Source: Methyloversatilis universalis
Lineage (GTDB): Bacteria; Pseudomonadota; Gammaproteobacteria; Methylococcales; Methylococcaceae
Length of the DNA stretch: 64,000 nt
Assembly: GCA_020723665.1 (NCBI GenBank)
Contig: DYIL01000005.1
Location: 1-64,000, forward strand
Direction: 5' to 3'
Numbering within the stretch: the stretch's first letter is position 1; each line of letters opens with the position of its first letter. The translations under genes and the position numbers were made by a program. Below are positions 24,706 through 33,348 of the stretch, piece after piece. The notes beneath the pieces are model-generated. The model worked only from the letters and a program-made list of their open reading frames with translations, did not search any database and was not told where the DNA came from.

Positions 24706-26004
24706 ATGGAAATAAAAGAATGGCTGCATGTATGGCAGTTTGAACATCATCCCTTCGTAATCTTCGACGCAGACCGCGATCCTTATTTGCAGGCGGCCAT
24801 GGTAGAGAACACATCGCTACGGTCGGCGTTGCTGAATCTGGACAAACCGAGTCCGTACGTGATTTTTGCAATCCGGGGCGCCGGTAAATCTTCCATGCGG
24901 ATCGATACCGAGCGCTATCTCCGCCAGTATCGGGATAAGGTGCTGGTGATCAGATATGTGGAGTTCAACGAGCTGCTCAGCGAAGTCACCAAAGTCCGAA
25001 AACTTCCGGCGGAATACTCGCCGAGGAAACCAGGGCTTGCGAAGCTGTTTCGGAGAAGAAAGGAAGAGGTGCTCATCCGGGAGAGCAAGATCACCCTCGA
25101 CGATCATCTCGATTACATCCTCAAGCTCGGGATCGAGGAGTTGTATCGCAATATTACCGAGGCTAAGAAGGAGGACATGCTCAAGGACAATCGGGAGTTC
25201 GCAGAGAAGTTCATCCTGCTCACGGCGCTTTACTTCTCCCCCAACGACCTATCGAGCAAGATCTCGGCGCTTCGCAAGCTCATTGCGATCGCGGGTTACA
25301 AAAAGCGGAACAGCTTTTTCTCCAATAAACAGGCGAAGCTTCTGGCGGGGGAGATTTACCGGAACATTCGCGGTGTTCCGGTCTCGGTGGAGAACATGTT
25401 CAAGATCATCCAGGAAATCGGACCGGGCCTGTTCGAGTTCCACGGTATTCCGAGGATGACCGAGAACCGGTTCACTTTGCTGAAGAGCTACATGGACTTG
25501 GTCCAATACTTCGGTCTGTCCGGTGTCTATTTACTGGTCGATCGCGTGGACGAGCCCACGAGTATCAAGGGCGATCCGGAAAAAATGCGCGAGTTGGTGA
25601 CGCCTATCCTCGACGATCAGCTGTTCCAGATCGATCACCTGGGCATCATTCTGTTCCTGCCGTACGAGTTGCACGATCTCAAGAAGTATTATCGGAGCGA
25701 TAGGATCAAGACCATCTCGTCCATCAATTGGTCTGCCGACAACATGATCCGGCTGATCGAGAAGCGTATGAACGTTTCGCGAAAGCCGGGAAGCGCGCCG
25801 ATCAGGCTGGCGGATATTTTCGAAGAAGAGGGGGAGAGCAAGGCTCAATTCATCGTGCGCCAGCTGACGCCGCGAAATGCTTTCAGACTGCTGAGCATTA
25901 TCGTCGAGGAACATTGCCAGACCGTGGTCTACGGACCGAAGATCTCGACCGAAGTGTATGAATCGGCGGTGCAACGATATCTTATTGAAAAAGAGGGCTA
26001 TTGA
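24706..26004 (+). CDS. Orphan P-loop ATPase of unknown function
   Basis: A 432-residue soluble protein. The nucleotide-binding loop is FAIRGAGKSS (G58-A-G-K61-S62). A Walker-B-like strand VYLLVDRVDEP follows around 273-283, with D278 and E282 as candidate catalytic acids. ILFLPYELHD and a C-terminal helical region with QLTPRNAFRLLSIIVEE resemble the lid region of AAA/ORC-like or STAND-like ATPases. No effector, DNA-binding or membrane domain is obvious. It is not in an operon: its own leader contains a repeat element, and a weak terminator-like hairpin follows. A role in phage defence or DNA transactions is possible but nothing in the sequence proves it. Confidence 0.75.
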   Translation: MEIKEWLHVWQFEHHPFVIFDADRDPYLQAAMVENTSLRSALLNLDKPSPYVIFAIRGAGKSSMRIDTERYLRQYRDKVLVIRYVEFNELLSEVTKVRKLPAEYSPRKPGLAKLFRRRKEEVLIRESKITLDDHLDYILKLGIEELYRNITEAKKEDMLKDNREFAEKFILLTALYFSPNDLSSKISALRKLIAIAGYKKRNSFFSNKQAKLLAGEIYRNIRGVPVSVENMFKIIQEIGPGLFEFHGIPRMTENRFTLLKSYMDLVQYFGLSGVYLLVDRVDEPTSIKGDPEKMRELVTPILDDQLFQIDHLGIILFLPYELHDLKKYYRSDRIKTISSINWSADNMIRLIEKRMNVSRKPGSAPIRLADIFEEEGESKAQFIVRQLTPRNAFRLLSIIVEEHCQTVVYGPKISTEVYESAVQRYLIEKEGY

Positions 26005-26018
26005 TGGTGCCATTCGTT

Positions 26019-26051
26019 CGGGGACGGAGCCCGTCTGTGCTCCGAGCCCCG
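26019..26051 (+). terminator. Possible terminator of the ATPase gene
   Basis: CGGGG-AC-GGAGC (26019-26030) can pair with GCTCC-GAG-CCCCG (26039-26051) across a small internal loop, followed nine bases later by TTTT. It begins 14 bases after the ATPase stop codon. The U-tract is short and displaced, so confidence is low. Confidence 0.35.
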
Positions 26052-26131
26052 TGGCCTGTGTTTTACTCGGTGAGTGAACGGCCTGCCCGTGTGCGAAGCG
26101 GACGGATTTGCCAAGCTTCGATTTTTGAGAT

Positions 26132-26731
26132 CTATGCCGAATGCTCGTCGATGATCTCCGTGCGATAGCGATAGATCTTGATCGAGTTCGACCAGTAATC
26201 CTTGGGCAGGCCGGCTTTCAATTTCAGATGTTGCAGAAAGGCCTTGGGGTCCGGGAGTGATTCCCAAACCGCCGGCAGAAAAGTTCCGCGCTTGGGTCCC
26301 TCTTCCAGGATCAAGCCGTCCTCGCCCACCGTCAACTGTCCCAATAGATCGTCTTCCGACGTGAACGATAGCGGTTCCCAAGGCGTCAGCAAGGATAGAC
26401 GGATAGCGAGCCGTTCGATGTCCCTTAGACCGACCGGCGGAAACCGAGGATCTCTGAACGCAGCGGCATAAGCGTTGTGGGCGATATCTTCGCCCAAAGC
26501 TCGAACGGCTTGCAGCGTGCCGATGCAACCGCGCAGTTTGCCCTGCAATTCGAGGGTCACGAACGTGGCTCTCTTGACGGCGAGTTCAGGTGCCAGGGTT
26601 TCCGGTTCGATAGGAAGCGGTCGTCCATGAACCGAACCGTGCTCGATGGATCGCTTGGCCAATTCGAGCAATACCCGCCGGTGCGTCGTGCCTAGGAAAG
26701 CGACCGAACTATTCAAAGGCATAGCTCCCAT
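26132..26731 (-). CDS. AmmeMemoRadiSam system protein A (AMMECR1 domain)
   Basis: A 199-residue AMMECR1-domain protein. The hallmark LRGCIGTL lies in the middle (ELQGKLRGCIGTLQAV), followed by FRDPRFPPV and IRLSLLTPW. The domain is widespread in archaea, bacteria and humans; its biochemical role is unknown. The gene start overlaps the 3' end of the MEMO-family gene by 14-23 bases depending on which ATG (26731 or 26722) is used. Together with that gene and the divergent radical-SAM gene it forms the AmmeMemoRadiSam triad. Confidence 0.93.
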   Translation of the reverse strand: MGAMPLNSSVAFLGTTHRRVLLELAKRSIEHGSVHGRPLPIEPETLAPELAVKRATFVTLELQGKLRGCIGTLQAVRALGEDIAHNAYAAAFRDPRFPPVGLRDIERLAIRLSLLTPWEPLSFTSEDDLLGQLTVGEDGLILEEGPKRGTFLPAVWESLPDPKAFLQHLKLKAGLPKDYWSNSIKIYRYRTEIIDEHSA

Positions 26732-27494
26732 AACCGACTACTCGATCCTTCGAACCGGCGGTATCCCCGGAATTGCGCAAATCCAGCGTCCGCGCTCTGA
26801 GTCCGGCTTGGCGCGCAAAATGGAGGAGACCGTTGATGGCCGTTCGCCCGCAAGCCGACTCGCGGCCGATGCCTTCCGGTTGAAGCCTTTCGATGGCGAC
26901 GGATGTGGCCTGGTCCATTCGCTTGGCCGTTGCATAGTCATAGTAGTGACTCAAGTCGGAACTGATCACGGTCAGGGTCTCCGTGTCCTCCCAAAGCCGT
27001 TCGAGGACGGTGCTGACCTCGGATGCTGCGGTACTACCGACGACCAACGGAATCAGCTCGAATCGGTCCAGGACCGTCTGTAGAAAAGGTAAGTGGACTT
27101 CCAGGCTGTGTTCGAGCAAATGCGCTTCATCGAGGCTTTTGACGAACGGCAAGTCGAGAATCTTTTCGATGGCGCCGTAGTCTATAGGAATACTGCCCAA
27201 GGGCGTGGCAAAAATGTCCGCTCGGCTGACGGCGATGCCGTGGAAGCCGACCCGATGAGACGGGCCGATCAATATCACGCGACGAATGACATCCCGGCCC
27301 GGCTGCAGGAGAGCATAGGCGCTCGCAGCGACGGGGCCCGAATAAACATACCCCGCATGCGGCGCGATAATGGCTTTCGGTAGCGGCTCGCTCGGGTTTG
27401 CGTTCTGTAAGAGTTTCCGAACCATAACACGAAGCTGGTAGGCGTCGCACGGGTAGAAGAGCCCGGCGACCGCGGGATGGCGTATGCTCTTCAT
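26709..27494 (-). CDS. AmmeMemoRadiSam system protein B (MEMO family)
   Basis: A 261-residue MEMO1-family protein related in fold to class III extradiol dioxygenases. Seen: RHPAVAGLFYP at the N-terminus, IIAPHAGYVYSGPVAA, GPSHRVGFHG, EHSLEVHLPFLQ and SSDLSHY, which supply the conserved His and Asp residues of the putative metal site. Its function in bacteria is unknown. It is cotranscribed with the AMMECR1 gene (overlapping) and separated by 93 bases from the divergent radical-SAM gene. Confidence 0.95.
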   Translation of the reverse strand: MKSIRHPAVAGLFYPCDAYQLRVMVRKLLQNANPSEPLPKAIIAPHAGYVYSGPVAASAYALLQPGRDVIRRVILIGPSHRVGFHGIAVSRADIFATPLGSIPIDYGAIEKILDLPFVKSLDEAHLLEHSLEVHLPFLQTVLDRFELIPLVVGSTAASEVSTVLERLWEDTETLTVISSDLSHYYDYATAKRMDQATSVAIERLQPEGIGRESACGRTAINGLLHFARQAGLRARTLDLRNSGDTAGSKDRVVGYGSYAFE

Positions 27495-27587
27495 TTAAGA
27501 GTCCTCGGTAGGGTGTGATACCGGCTGTTAAAACGTCGACGGTCTTATGCTGGGCCATAGTTTACAAACGAGCGCGATTTAACGAAT

Positions 27588-28709
27588 GTGGTGTCGATCA
27601 TGAACCTGAACATCGAAACGGACACGGGTTTTCCTACGCGCTATTGGCAAGCGCTGGAGAAAGGTCGGGTGGAATGTACACTGTGTCCGCGGTTTTGCAA
27701 GCTGCATGAAGGGCAGCGGGGGCTTTGTTTTGTTCGCGGCAATACGGGCGGCAAGATCGTAGTGCTGTCCTATGGGCGATCGAGCGGCTTCTGCATCGAT
27801 CCCATCGAGAAAAAGCCTTTGAATCATTTCCTTCCCGGCACGCCGGTCTTCTCGTTCGGTACGGCTGGGTGCAATCTCGCGTGCAAGTTCTGTCAAAACT
27901 GGGATATCAGCAAGTCTCGGGAAATGGATTCTCTGATGGACCAGGCTTCTCCGGAAGCCATCGCGCGGACCGCCAAGGAACTGGGTTGCCGCAGCGTTGC
28001 CTACACCTACAACGATCCCGTGGTCTTCCATGAGTATGCCGTGGACGTCGCCAAGGAGTGCCGAAAGCACGGCGTCAAATCGGTCGCGGTGTCGGCAGGT
28101 TATGTGTGCGCCGAGCCACGCGCGGAATTTTATAGCGTGATGGACGCGGCCAATATCGACCTGAAAGCGTTCACGGATGAATTCTATCGCAAGATCTGCG
28201 GCGGCCGTTTACAGCCGGTGTTGGACACCCTGCAATACATCAAACAGGAAACGTCCGTGTGGCTGGAAATCACGACTCTGCTGATTCCCGGCGAGAACGA
28301 TTCGGATCAAGAGCTGGACAGCTTGACGCAGTGGGTGGTCGATAGGTTGGGACCTGACGTTCCCCTCCATTTTTCGGCATTCCACCCGGACTGGAAGATG
28401 ATGGACAAGCCTCCCACGCCACCGGATACCCTGATTCGCGCGCGGCGGATCGCCATGAAAAATGGTCTTAGGTACGTTTACGTCGGAAACGTTCACGATA
28501 AGGCGGCCGCGAGCACGTACTGCCATCACTGCGGACAGCTCCTGATCGGTCGCGACTGGTACGAGCTGTCGGAATGGAATCTGACGCCTCGAGGTGCCTG
28601 TAATGTATGCAACACGCCTTGCGCAGGCGTGTTCGAGGAAAACCCTGGCGAGTGGGGAAGCAAGCGCGTTCCGGTCAGCCTGTATCGCCGGGCTGCTCGG
28701 TGCCGTTGA
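27588..28709 (+). CDS. AmmeMemoRadiSam system radical SAM enzyme
   Basis: A 373-residue radical-SAM protein. The 4Fe-4S motif is C-x3-C-x2-C in GCNLACKFCQNWDIS. An N-terminal Cys cluster (CTLCPRFC and GLCFVRGN) and a C-terminal set (YCHHCGQ and CNVCNTPC) may bind further metal or clusters. The family is related to PflA-type activases. The start is uncertain: GTG at 27588 or ATG at 27600, neither with a strong ribosome binding site. It is divergent from the MEMO/AMMECR1 pair and convergent with nadB. Confidence 0.94.
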   Translation: MVSIMNLNIETDTGFPTRYWQALEKGRVECTLCPRFCKLHEGQRGLCFVRGNTGGKIVVLSYGRSSGFCIDPIEKKPLNHFLPGTPVFSFGTAGCNLACKFCQNWDISKSREMDSLMDQASPEAIARTAKELGCRSVAYTYNDPVVFHEYAVDVAKECRKHGVKSVAVSAGYVCAEPRAEFYSVMDAANIDLKAFTDEFYRKICGGRLQPVLDTLQYIKQETSVWLEITTLLIPGENDSDQELDSLTQWVVDRLGPDVPLHFSAFHPDWKMMDKPPTPPDTLIRARRIAMKNGLRYVYVGNVHDKAAASTYCHHCGQLLIGRDWYELSEWNLTPRGACNVCNTPCAGVFEENPGEWGSKRVPVSLYRRAARCR

Positions 28710-28734
28710 TGCGCCGCGGAGCTCGATCGGGAAA

Positions 28735-30330
28735 TCAAGGACAGATTACGGTGTTCCGGGGCGGTTCGATGGCGTCCGCGCTGGGATAGTCTAGCGTGAA
28801 ATGAAGCCCTCGGCTTTCCTTGCGCGACAGGGCCGAGCGGATGATCAAATCGGCTACGATGACTAGGTTGCGCAATTCCAACAAATCGCCGGTGACCCTG
28901 AAATTTCCGTAATACTCGGCGATTTCCTGTTTCAACAGTTCGACGCGCCGCAAGGCCCGCTGCAAACGTTTGTTGGTCCTGACGATTCCCACGTAGTCCC
29001 ACATGAAACGCCGGATTTCATCCCAGTTGTGGGCGACGACGACTTCCTCGTCCGAATCGGTGACTTTGGATTCGTCCCATTCGGGCAGGTCCGGCGGAGA
29101 AGGAATCTCCGGCAAAGTCATGACGATATCTTCCGCCGCCAACTTGGCGAAAGCGAGACATTCGAGGAGAGAGTTGCTGGCCATGCGGTTGGCTCCATGC
29201 AGCCCGGTGCAGGCGGTTTCTCCGATAGCGTAAAGTCCCGGCACGTCGGTGCGGGCGCGGCGATCGGTCCGGACGCCTCCGCACGTATAGTGGGCCGCCG
29301 GGACGACCGGTATCGGTTGTGACGTCATGTCGATATTGAGTTCGAGGCACCGCGCGTAGATGGTCGGGAAGTGGCTCTTGATGAAGTCGGCGGATTTATG
29401 GCTGATGTCGAGATAAACGCAATCGACGCCAAGGCGTTTCATTTCGTGGTCGATGGCGCGCGCGACGATATCGCGGGGAGCCAGTTCCCCTCTGGGATCG
29501 AATCGGTGCATAAAGGGCGAGCCGTCCGGCAGGAGGAGTTTTCCGCCTTCGCCTCGAACCGCTTCGGAAATCAAAAAGGAGCGGGCATGGGGGTGATAAA
29601 GGCAAGTCGGGTGGAACTGAATGAATTCCATGTTGACGATGCACGCGCCGGCCCGCCAGGCCATGGCGATGCCATCGCCGGTGGCGATGTCTGGGTTGCT
29701 GGTGTACAGATATACCTTGCTGGCACCGCCGGTCGCGAGGACGGTGAGCCGGGCCCGGAAGGTTTTTACGGCATGAGCGTGGGTGTCGAGTACATAGGCA
29801 CCGAGTACGCGGTTGCCTTCGCGGCCGATCTTTCTTGCGGTGATGAGGTCGACGGCGTTATGGAATTCGAAGATATCGATATTGGGATGGGCGCGCACAT
29901 GCTGTGCCAGCGAGGATTCTACAGCCCGCCCCGTGGCATCGGCCGCGTGGACGACGCGGCGGTGAGTATGTCCTCCTTCCCGCGTCAGGTGAAGATGTTG
30001 AACGCCGTTTTCCGTGTTCGCTTCAGTGAACGGCACGCCTCGTTCCAGCAGCCAATCGATGCATTCCTTGCCCAGCGAAACAACGAGCCGCACGATATCC
30101 GGATCGCAAAGACCGGCTCCCGCATTGAGCGTGTCCTGTATGTGGGATTCGATTGAATCCTCGGCGTCCAGCACCGCCGATATGCCGCCCTGGGCGTAAA
30201 GCGTATTGGTTTCGGTCAGAGCGGTCTTGGATAAGACGGCGACGCGTGAACGGTCGGCGATGCGCAAAGCCAAACTTAGGCCGGCAGCGCCGCTGCCGAT
30301 GATCAAAACATCATAAATCGGGGATGACAT
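28735..30330 (-). CDS. nadB: L-aspartate oxidase
   Basis: A 531-residue FAD enzyme that oxidises L-aspartate to iminoaspartate, the first step of de novo NAD synthesis with NadA. FAD-binding [13 protein letters not shown] is near the N-terminus; [25 protein letters not shown], the substrate-loop FHPTCLY and [18 protein letters not shown] follow. The ATG at 30330 gives the normal length; an alternative ATG at 30360 would add ten residues. It is divergent from rpoE, an old gammaproteobacterial arrangement. nadA and nadC are not in the window. Confidence 0.97.
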   Translation of the reverse strand: MSSPIYDVLIIGSGAAGLSLALRIADRSRVAVLSKTALTETNTLYAQGGISAVLDAEDSIESHIQDTLNAGAGLCDPDIVRLVVSLGKECIDWLLERGVPFTEANTENGVQHLHLTREGGHTHRRVVHAADATGRAVESSLAQHVRAHPNIDIFEFHNAVDLITARKIGREGNRVLGAYVLDTHAHAVKTFRARLTVLATGGASKVYLYTSNPDIATGDGIAMAWRAGACIVNMEFIQFHPTCLYHPHARSFLISEAVRGEGGKLLLPDGSPFMHRFDPRGELAPRDIVARAIDHEMKRLGVDCVYLDISHKSADFIKSHFPTIYARCLELNIDMTSQPIPVVPAAHYTCGGVRTDRRARTDVPGLYAIGETACTGLHGANRMASNSLLECLAFAKLAAEDIVMTLPEIPSPPDLPEWDESKVTDSDEEVVVAHNWDEIRRFMWDYVGIVRTNKRLQRALRRVELLKQEIAEYYGNFRVTGDLLELRNLVIVADLIIRSALSRKESRGLHFTLDYPSADAIEPPRNTVICP

Positions 30331-30495
30331 GAACTGAGAACATCGTAGTGATTGTGTCATCGTACTGTAAAAGTCACCGGCCTAAAACAGGCGGCATTGA
30401 ACCAAACCTCGCGATGGCGGCCTAAGATGGAATCTCGACGTGGCGGTGATGAGTCGCCGAAACTGGGATTTGCGGCGGATACGGCGAAATACGCA

Positions 30496-30524
30496 TTGAA
30501 TGGCGCTTGCGAAACTACGATAAT
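30496..30524 (+). promoter_or_regulatory. Candidate sigma-70 promoter for the rpoE operon
   Basis: TTGAAT (30496-30501) and GATAAT (30519-30524) are separated by exactly 17 bases, about 200 bases upstream of the rpoE ATG. A weaker stress-sigma-like pair (GAACAA at 30657-30662, 16 bases, GTCGCG at 30679-30684) lies closer to the gene and would permit the autoregulation usual for rpoE. Neither site is experimentally supported. Confidence 0.45.
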
Positions 30525-30721
30525 TCTTGTTGTAGAATCAAGCTAATGCAATTGTGCGTCATTCTTCGACAGTGTTTTCTGTCAAGCCACGTATCTAACT
30601 CTTATCTTAATGAAATTTTTTAGTAAGCCGTTTTTTTTCGTCCGCTTGTCTTATTCGAACAAAAGCCCGGGTCTTTTGGTCGCGTGTATGCCCTGCTAAG
30701 TAGGGAAAAGGGTTTCCCGCA

Positions 30722-31294
30722 ATGGGCGAGCAACTCGACGAGGAATTAGTCCGGAGGGTGCAGCGGGGCGATAAAACGGCGTTCGACATCCTTGTTCGAA
30801 AGTACCAATATAAAATCGCTCAGCTGATCAACCGCTACATTAAAGATCCCCACGAAGCCTTGGACGTCGCTCAGGAGTCCTTCATAAAGGCCTACCGGGC
30901 GTTGCCGAGTTTTCGCGGCGAGAGCGCTTTTTATACATGGCTGTATCGAATAGCGATCAATACGGCGAAGAATCACATCGCCATGCGCGCACGCCGCCCC
31001 TCGGAAGACGAAATCGAAATCGAGGAGGCGGAACAATTCGAATCCGCCGTACGTCTAAAAGATCAAGAAACCCCTGAGGGAGTAGTGTTAAGTGAAGAAC
31101 TCGCTCAGGTGATCCAGTTTGCACTAGACGAGCTTCCTGAAGAACTCCGTACGGCGATAAGTTTGCGGGAGTTCGACGGTTTAAGTTACGACGAAATCGC
31201 CCAGGTAATGAATTGTCCGGTGGGAACCGTGCGTTCACGCATTTTCCGCGCGCGCGAAGCCATCGATAAGAAACTAAAACTTTTACTCGGTTAG
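30722..31294 (+). CDS. rpoE: RNA polymerase sigma-E factor (envelope stress)
   Basis: A 190-residue ECF sigma factor of the RpoE/AlgU type. Region 2 (DKTAFDILVRKYQYKIAQLI, then YIKDPHEALDVAQESFIKAY) and region 4 (DELPEELRTAISLREFDGLS, then YDEIAQVMNCPVGTVRSRIF) are complete. It directs transcription of envelope-stress genes and is held by the anti-sigma protein encoded 11 bases downstream. The operon order rpoE-rseA-rseB-rseC-mucD is that of Pseudomonas algU-mucA-B-C-D. Confidence 0.97.
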   Translation: MGEQLDEELVRRVQRGDKTAFDILVRKYQYKIAQLINRYIKDPHEALDVAQESFIKAYRALPSFRGESAFYTWLYRIAINTAKNHIAMRARRPSEDEIEIEEAEQFESAVRLKDQETPEGVVLSEELAQVIQFALDELPEELRTAISLREFDGLSYDEIAQVMNCPVGTVRSRIFRAREAIDKKLKLLLG

Positions 31295-31305
31295 GGGGCA
31301 AGTTC

Positions 31306-31827
31306 ATGTCGGATGATGATCTGAGACAAAAGCTGTCATTATTGTTGGACGGAGAATTGACCAAAAGCGAGTCAATGGCATTGATGACCCGCATCGAGAC
31401 CGACGTCGTGCTTCGCAGGCAATGGCATCGTTATCGCCTGGTCAGCGAGGTGCTGCGTTCGGGGAAAATTCTGCCCGTTGATGATGGCTTCGTGGACCGG
31501 GTCAGGGCTGCTTTGGCCGATGAGCCGACGATACTTGCGCCGAGACCGGAAAAACACCGCTACCGTGAAAAAGCAGTTACCGCGGCAATAGCCGCTTCAT
31601 TGGCGGCGGTGGCGGTTTTGGTCGGCAAGTCCGTCAGTGAATATTCTCCTGTACACGGTCCTGAAGTATTGGCTCAAATCGAGTTGGACGGCTCTGGCGA
31701 CGCTCACGTGGCGGTTGATCCGAAGTTCCAGGACTACCTGGTAACGCATAGTGAAACCGCTTATCTGGCAGGCGCTCCAGGCATGTTGCCTTATGCTCGT
31801 CTGGTGACCTACGATTCTTCTCGCTAA
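31306..31827 (+). CDS. rseA: Anti-sigma-E factor RseA/MucA
   Basis: A 173-residue single-pass membrane protein. The cytoplasmic N-terminal domain (LSLLLDGELTKSESMALM) binds the sigma factor. A membrane segment of Ala/Val-rich sequence lies around residues 88-106 (TAAIAASLAAVAVLVG), and the periplasmic part interacts with RseB. Regulated proteolysis after envelope stress releases the sigma factor. It is 11 bases after rpoE and followed closely by rseB. Confidence 0.92.
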   Translation: MSDDDLRQKLSLLLDGELTKSESMALMTRIETDVVLRRQWHRYRLVSEVLRSGKILPVDDGFVDRVRAALADEPTILAPRPEKHRYREKAVTAAIAASLAAVAVLVGKSVSEYSPVHGPEVLAQIELDGSGDAHVAVDPKFQDYLVTHSETAYLAGAPGMLPYARLVTYDSSR

Positions 31828-31837
31828 GTTCGGATTG

Positions 31838-32860
31838 ATGGTTTCACTTTTTGTGCTCTCTGTGGATAGGCTCCGCATCCGCCGCGTTTTGTCATGGCAG
31901 ATTTGTCTGATGTTGTTTGCGGCTGAAGCTTTAGGCGGAAGCGGCGAACCCAGCCAAAACGATGCGGTGCGCTGGCTGATGGACATGCGACAGGCGGTGA
32001 TCCATCTGAATTATCGCGGCATCGTGGCTTACCTTAAAGACAGCCACGTCGAGAGTTTTCAGTTGTTTCATGCTTACGCCGAGGGCACGGAGCAAGAGCG
32101 CTTGGTATCCCTGAACAGTCCGTTGAGGGAGGTCGTCCGAAGTGCGGAAAAAGTATCGTGCTACTTTCCGGACACTAAGACGGTTTTTGTTGAAAATAGA
32201 CCGCCGAGACGCTCGGTTTTACTGGAACTACCGGAGGACTGGAGGCAACTGTCCCGGCATTATGACTTCACGCTTCAGGCGCAGGAGTATGCTGCCCGGC
32301 GTTTGTCGCAAGTCATCAGTATTGAGCCGCGCGACGACTTTCGTTACGCTCGCCGGATCTGGGTCGATTTGGAGTCCAAATTGCCGCTCAAGTTCGAACT
32401 GGTGGGCGAAGATGGCCAGGCAGTCGAACAGATGATGTTCACTTCATTGAGCGTAGAAGACTCCATTCCGCTCTCTGAACTGAATGCATCCACCAAAGTG
32501 GATACTTTCACTTGGCAGATAAACCGGCGTGAAGCAATGCCGCTCAGGTCGTTGAAATGGGTGCTCGGAAGCGTGCCTGACGGATTTCAGATGATTTCGT
32601 ATACCCGTCTGATTCGTGCGCCGACCGAGCATCCGGTAGAACATATTTTATTGAGTGACGGTTTTTCTTCTGTTTCAATTTATATTGACGAATTGGGGGG
32701 CGGTACCGTCAAAGGACACCAGAAGAAGGTCGGTGCGATAAATGCGCATTCTCGTATGATCGATCGTTACCTGGTTACCGTGATGGGCGAAGTTCCCGTC
32801 AGAACCGTGGAAGCCATCGCCAGCGGGGTGCGTCTTCAATCGAATGATGCCCATGATTGA
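31838..32860 (+). CDS. rseB: Sigma-E regulatory protein RseB/MucB
   Basis: A 340-residue exported protein. A hydrophobic signal-like segment (RVLSWQICLMLFAAEALG) precedes the LolA-like lipid-sensing domain (WLMDMRQAVIHLNYRGIVAY, RRIWVDLESKLPLKFEL) and a C-terminal domain (GFQMISYTRL to the end). RseB protects RseA from cleavage until it binds mislocalised lipopolysaccharide. The ATG at 31838 is used; a TTG three bases before is also possible. The 3' end overlaps rseC by 17 bases. Confidence 0.93.
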   Translation: MVSLFVLSVDRLRIRRVLSWQICLMLFAAEALGGSGEPSQNDAVRWLMDMRQAVIHLNYRGIVAYLKDSHVESFQLFHAYAEGTEQERLVSLNSPLREVVRSAEKVSCYFPDTKTVFVENRPPRRSVLLELPEDWRQLSRHYDFTLQAQEYAARRLSQVISIEPRDDFRYARRIWVDLESKLPLKFELVGEDGQAVEQMMFTSLSVEDSIPLSELNASTKVDTFTWQINRREAMPLRSLKWVLGSVPDGFQMISYTRLIRAPTEHPVEHILLSDGFSSVSIYIDELGGGTVKGHQKKVGAINAHSRMIDRYLVTVMGEVPVRTVEAIASGVRLQSNDAHD

Positions 32861-33293
32861 AGAAGAAGCTGTCGTCTCGCATACGGAGGCCGGAAAAGTT
32901 TGGGTAGAAAAGCCTAGAAAATCGGCTTGCGGCGGATGTTCGCAGCAATGTGCCTCAGGTGCAGTAGATAGGTATCTCGGGGCGGCAACCATCCGGTTGC
33001 AGGTATTATCGCCGATCGAAGTTCAAGTAGGGGATCGCGTAGTGCTAGGAATTCAGGAGGATGCCTTCGTGAAAGGGTCCTTCTGGGTATATTTGATTCC
33101 TTTATTAGGCTTGTTTCTCGGCGCAATAATGGGAGACATCGTTGTATCCGCGCTAAGATTGGGCGTCTCCAGCGATGAGGGCAGCGCATTCGGAGGCGCG
33201 GCGGGTCTGATTTTGTCCTTCGTCACTTTGAAGTTCACAGGGGTGCTCTCTCGCGACAACCTGTACCCCGTGATACTCCGTAAACTTAGCTGA
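32844..33293 (+). CDS. rseC: RseC/MucC family positive regulator of sigma E
   Basis: A 149-residue inner-membrane protein. MIEEEAVVSHTEAGKVWVE is followed by the family Cys motif KSACGGCSQQCASG, then two membrane helices (FWVYLIPLLGLFLGAIMGD and AFGGAAGLILSFVTLKF). The Cys motif can bind an Fe-S cluster in relatives such as RsxC-associated reducing systems. It overlaps rseB by 17 bases; the ATG at 32853 is an alternative start. Confidence 0.92.
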   Translation: MMPMIEEEAVVSHTEAGKVWVEKPRKSACGGCSQQCASGAVDRYLGAATIRLQVLSPIEVQVGDRVVLGIQEDAFVKGSFWVYLIPLLGLFLGAIMGDIVVSALRLGVSSDEGSAFGGAAGLILSFVTLKFTGVLSRDNLYPVILRKLS

Positions 33294-33348
33294 TATCAAA
33301 TCCGCTTTTAAATCCATGCTTAGGTCCGTGAAGACTTGGGAGTTTCGT

